From Salpingoeca rosetta (Eukaryota; Opisthokonta; Choanoflagellata; Craspedida; Salpingoecidae): DNA of 10,000 nucleotides. This document shows, in pieces, positions 7,933-10,000 of this stretch. A program made the translations under genes and the position numbers. The stretch's first letter is position 1. Every line of letters starts with the position of its first letter. The stretch spans positions 90,266 through 100,265 of the forward strand of contig NW_004754927.1 in the NCBI RefSeq assembly GCF_000188695.1, read 5' to 3'. Under the pieces are notes generated by a model. That model saw only the letters and a list, made by a program, of their open reading frames with translations. It made no database searches and was not told the origin of the DNA.

Positions 7933-9493
7933 TCAGTGTACGCCCCACACCTCCTCAAACGCGTCTGTAAGCTTCGCACACACCCCTGCCGCAGACATGG
8001 CGTATCCAGACACGGCAACAGCATCGTCTGCCCACTCGGGCTCCACGGCGCCGTGGGCAACAGCGCCGACGATGAAGCAGATGGGCTTGTCGGGGGCACG
8101 CTCCTCGGCAAACTTGCGCAGCCGCACGAGCTTCTTGCTGGAATACGACGTGCCTGGTGGCCAGATGGTGACGAGAGAAAGGAGTTGTGAGGAGAGGTGC
8201 ATGTATGATGCTGTGCGGGTGCGGCTGTGGCTGTGGGTGTGGGTGTGGCTGCGGGTGTGGCTGCGGGTGTGGCTGCGGGTGTGGGTGTTGGCAGCAACAA
8301 GATGCAGACAACGACGCACACGAGCACATGCTCTCACACTCACACGCACACATTAACATGCACATACACGCACGCACGCACACATGCACGCACACACGCA
8401 CGCACACACGCACGCACACATTAACACTCACGCACGCACACACGCACACACGCACGCACACAGCCGTGCTCACAGATTTTGTGGCAGCCCGTGGGCAAGT
8501 GGTCTGTGATTGGGTTCTTGATGACTTTCAGGAGCTTCAGGGGCGACCCCTTGGCGGAGATGCTCAGATCATGCAGCAGTTGCACTGTACAGTTACCACA
8601 CAAAGGAGAGCAAACCAAATCACACGTGTCAGCTTTATGTTTGGGACACAGAGTGCACTGCTCTACAATGTCGGCAGCGACACTTGCAGTGATTTGCCAC
8701 AATTACGTGCGCGTGGCCGTTCAGGCCCAGAACACGGAATCAGCACGTACCCATGAGACCGCAGAAGCGGCTGAAGACACGAGGGATACGTGTTTGGGGA
8801 TGCACTTCAATCAACACGTTTCGCGCTGTGTGGATGTACACTTGCAGCAGGCCGGCCTTGTTCAATGGGCTATCCAGCAGCATCAGGAGGCACTGACCAG
8901 CACCAGCACACACACACACAACACACGTGAGCAAAATACGTGCATGATATGAGGTCCTTGTGAGCAATGCACCAATGCGAGAGGCTGCTGTTAGCTCACC
9001 TGGTGTGTAATGTCAGGTCGGATGTTCTTGCTGTCGCGGTTTTGCTTCCTAATGATAGAGGCGTGATCTGAAGAGTTGAGCAACTGATATGACTTGCCAA
9101 CCTGCGTGCGTGTGCGTGTGTGCGTGTGCGTGTGTGCGTGTGTGTGTATGTGTGTGTGTGTGTGAGAGAGAGAGAGTGTGTGTGTGTGTGTGTGTTGTGA
9201 GGCGACGCACGTTGACGCAACAAAGAGAGGGTGTGGAGACGCGAAATCAAACATGCACATCAACACACGCACAAACACGCACATCAACACACACACACTC
9301 TCTCTCTCTCTCACATGGCACATCACAGCTCACAAGCAACCGATGTCCTGCGCGATCTCACCTTGACCGATTCCAGCGAGGCGCCTTCCAGCACGACCAC
9401 CAAGCGCTTGGCGCTGTCCTTCTCATGCAGGGTCTTTGGCAACTTTGGAGGGCGGTAGCTCTCCTCCTCCTCGTCTCCAACACGCCTCGACAT
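7933..9493 (-). CDS. EMG1: EMG1/NEP1, 18S rRNA pseudouridine N1-methyltransferase, complete, five exons (235 aa)
   Basis: Minus-strand exons are 9493-9362, 9101-9000, 8892-8751, 8584-8474 and 8153-7933. All introns are GT-AG and phases fit (0, 0, 1, 1), totalling 708 bases with TGA. EMG1 is a SPOUT-class, SAM-dependent enzyme of the small-subunit processome that N1-methylates one pseudouridine in 18S rRNA helix 31. Diagnostic segments are [15 protein letters not shown] (30-44), RPDITHQ (72-78), [15 protein letters not shown] (86-100), [10 protein letters not shown] (107-116), [18 protein letters not shown] (142-159), the SAM-loop-like FIVGAVAHG (189-197) and the C-terminus [14 protein letters not shown] (222-235). 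Length is close to human EMG1 (244). The residue equivalent to human D86, mutated in Bowen-Conradi syndrome, is conserved as D74. The human GTS after the fourth-exon segment reads CTS, at the exon 4/5 junction. The ATG at 9493 has A at -3 and is preceded directly by a CA tract. Confidence 0.97.
8154..8473 (-). other. EMG1 intron 4 (320 bp) with 12-bp and CGCA/CACA repeats
   Basis: Donor ATCT|GTGAGC and acceptor CCACCAG|GCACG, phase 1. On the plus strand, 8222-8290 carries a GGCTGCGGGTGT-type 12-bp repeat (about three clean copies with variants), and 8330-8462 is made of CGCA and CACA runs. In the sense RNA the first half is therefore UG/UGCG-rich and the second half CA/C-rich. Confidence 0.88.
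8585..8750 (-). other. EMG1 intron 3 (166 bp)
   Basis: Donor CATGG|GTACGT and acceptor CTGTACAG|TGC. Removing it joins G to TG and rebuilds the Val of the conserved LMVQLLH segment. It holds no notable repeat. Confidence 0.92.
8893..8999 (-). other. EMG1 intron 2 (107 bp)
   Basis: Donor CACCAG|GTGAGC and acceptor GCTGGTCAG|TGC, phase 0. The sense strand carries a short GT run (about 8909-8925) close to the acceptor, the opposite polarity to introns 1 and 4. Confidence 0.93.
9102..9361 (-). other. EMG1 intron 1 (260 bp) with compound GT/GA and CA/CT repeats
   Basis: Donor GTCAAG|GTGAGA and acceptor CGCACGCAG|GTT, phase 0. On the plus strand about 9104-9195 is GT-rich with an internal GA run, and about 9251-9315 is CA-rich with a CT run. 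On the sense strand the acceptor is preceded by a CA/CG repeat instead of a T-rich polypyrimidine tract. Confidence 0.93.
9162..9314. repeat. Inverted repeat of compound microsatellites inside EMG1 intron 1
   Basis: The left arm, about 9162-9197, reads GTG(AG)n then (TG)n and ends TTG. The right arm, about 9285-9314, is CAA(CA)n then (CT)nCAC. Its reverse complement has the same order and the same boundary trinucleotides. The GA block differs by one unit and the TG block is shorter in the right arm. The spacer is about 87 bases. Confidence 0.85.
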
Positions 9494-9496
9494 TGT

Positions 9497-9563
<67 letters not shown>

Positions 9564-9608
9564 TGTGTGTGTGTGTGTGTGTGTCTGTGTGTGTGTCTGT
9601 GTGTGTGG
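9494..9608. repeat. (GT)n microsatellite, about 115 bp, adjoining the EMG1 start codon
   Basis: Nearly pure GT on the plus strand, with a few interruptions (AT near 9500; CT near 9563, 9585 and 9597). On the EMG1 sense strand this is a CA tract ending at the ATG. Confidence 0.97.
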
Positions 9609-9796
9609 TTGCTTGCTTGTTGTGCAGGACACGTGGGTTGCGGAAAAGTATATCATAACTTCAGTTGCTTTTCTGCATTGCAGGTTGAACGGCCTCAACC
9701 GACAAAGACAAACGCGCGAAAAACACATCACATCAACCAACAGCCGCAACCACCACAACAACCACATCAACAGCCACATCCACCTCAAGCGCAGAT
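9494..9796. promoter_or_regulatory. Divergent promoter/leader region between EMG1 and the right-edge gene
   Basis: Only 303 bases separate two outward-facing start codons, of which 115 are GT repeat, leaving about 190 bases for shared promoter and leader. It contains an E-box-like CACGTG at 9630-9635. On the plus strand a pyrimidine-rich stretch ends in a strong 3' splice acceptor (CTTTTCTGCATTGCAG, G at 9683), so the rightward gene may have an intron in its 5' UTR. A CA/CAA-rich leader (about 9715-9790) precedes the ATG. No TATA box was recognised. Confidence 0.5.
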
Positions 9797-10000
9797 ATGA
9801 GATCAAGCCCGCGAGCGGTGGCGCCGCAGGCTTTGGCCGTGTGCGGCGTGATTGCGTTTGTGCTGCTGTTTCGGGAGTTTTATCTCATCCGCACGACGCT
9901 GACGGAGATGCACCAACACCAGACACAAGGAGGCACGCCACCCCTGCTGCGAGGTGCGATAGAGAGCGGGGATCAGGCTGCCGTCAAGGCACACGCCCCC
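9797..10000 (+). CDS. N-terminus of a predicted type II (signal-anchor) membrane protein, truncated by the window edge
   Basis: An ATG at 9797 opens a frame of 68 codons reaching the last base. It starts MRSSPRAVAPQ, followed by a hydrophobic segment of about 16 residues (ALAVCGVIAFVLLF, about 12-25) and REFYLIRTTLTEMHQHQTQ. Basic residues before the hydrophobic segment and no obvious cleavage site suggest an uncleaved signal anchor with the C-terminus in the lumen. Many Golgi glycosyltransferases and sulfotransferases begin this way, but no catalytic part is visible, so the family is unknown. There is no upstream in-frame ATG before the stop near 9686, so 9797 is the first possible start. 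It is divergent from EMG1. Confidence 0.66.
   Translation, partial: MRSSPRAVAPQALAVCGVIAFVLLFREFYLIRTTLTEMHQHQTQGGTPPLLRGAIESGDQAAVKAHAP

Noticed and set aside
9089..9658. Plus-strand Cys/Val-rich frame through the GT tracts
   Set aside because: Poly(CysVal) is the translation of (GT)n. The region is EMG1 intron 1, exon 1 and promoter.

Overview
The window looks like nuclear DNA of a eukaryote. Two conserved single-copy genes are broken by canonical GT-AG introns of 107 to 446 bp, coding DNA is GC-rich, and introns and spacers are packed with CA/GT, GA and pentamer microsatellites. Two further genes encode orphan low-complexity membrane proteins with signal-peptide, mucin-like or transmembrane architecture. 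I infer an opisthokont protist, with a choanoflagellate such as Salpingoeca as my best guess. This rests on gene style, not on a database match.

Layout: (1) 70-1042, minus strand: the first three exons of RNA polymerase III subunit RPC3 (POLR3C), running off the left edge; its 446-bp first intron is full of pyrimidine-rich repeats on the sense strand. (2) 1043-1941: a divergent spacer with simple repeats. (3) 1942-3162, plus strand: an intronless 406-residue mucin-like single-pass surface protein built of 15- and then 7-residue Tyr/Thr/Pro repeats. (4) 3163-4478: 3' region, CA tracts and a nested satellite (72-bp units, then 15-bp units, then CA). (5) 4479-7646, plus strand: a 1055-residue orphan membrane protein with a small Cys-containing, potentially N-glycosylated ectodomain, one membrane span with a Cys cluster, and a very long charged, polyQ-containing tail. 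(6) 7647-7932: short convergent spacer. (7) 7933-9493, minus strand: a complete five-exon EMG1/NEP1, the 18S rRNA pseudouridine N1-methyltransferase, 235 residues. (8) 9494-9796: divergent promoter region with a long GT tract. (9) 9797-10000, plus strand: the start of a type II membrane (signal-anchor) protein running off the right edge.

POLR3C and EMG1 both serve translation-machinery supply (Pol III transcription; small-subunit rRNA modification). The plus-strand genes are all membrane or secretory-pathway proteins. Nothing shows that the two sets cooperate, and the alternation looks like ordinary gene order. I found no mobile element, CRISPR array, rRNA or tRNA. The points most worth a second look are the two orphan surface proteins, the CA tract abutting the EMG1 start codon, the inverted compound microsatellite in EMG1 intron 1, and the graded satellite at 4001-4314.
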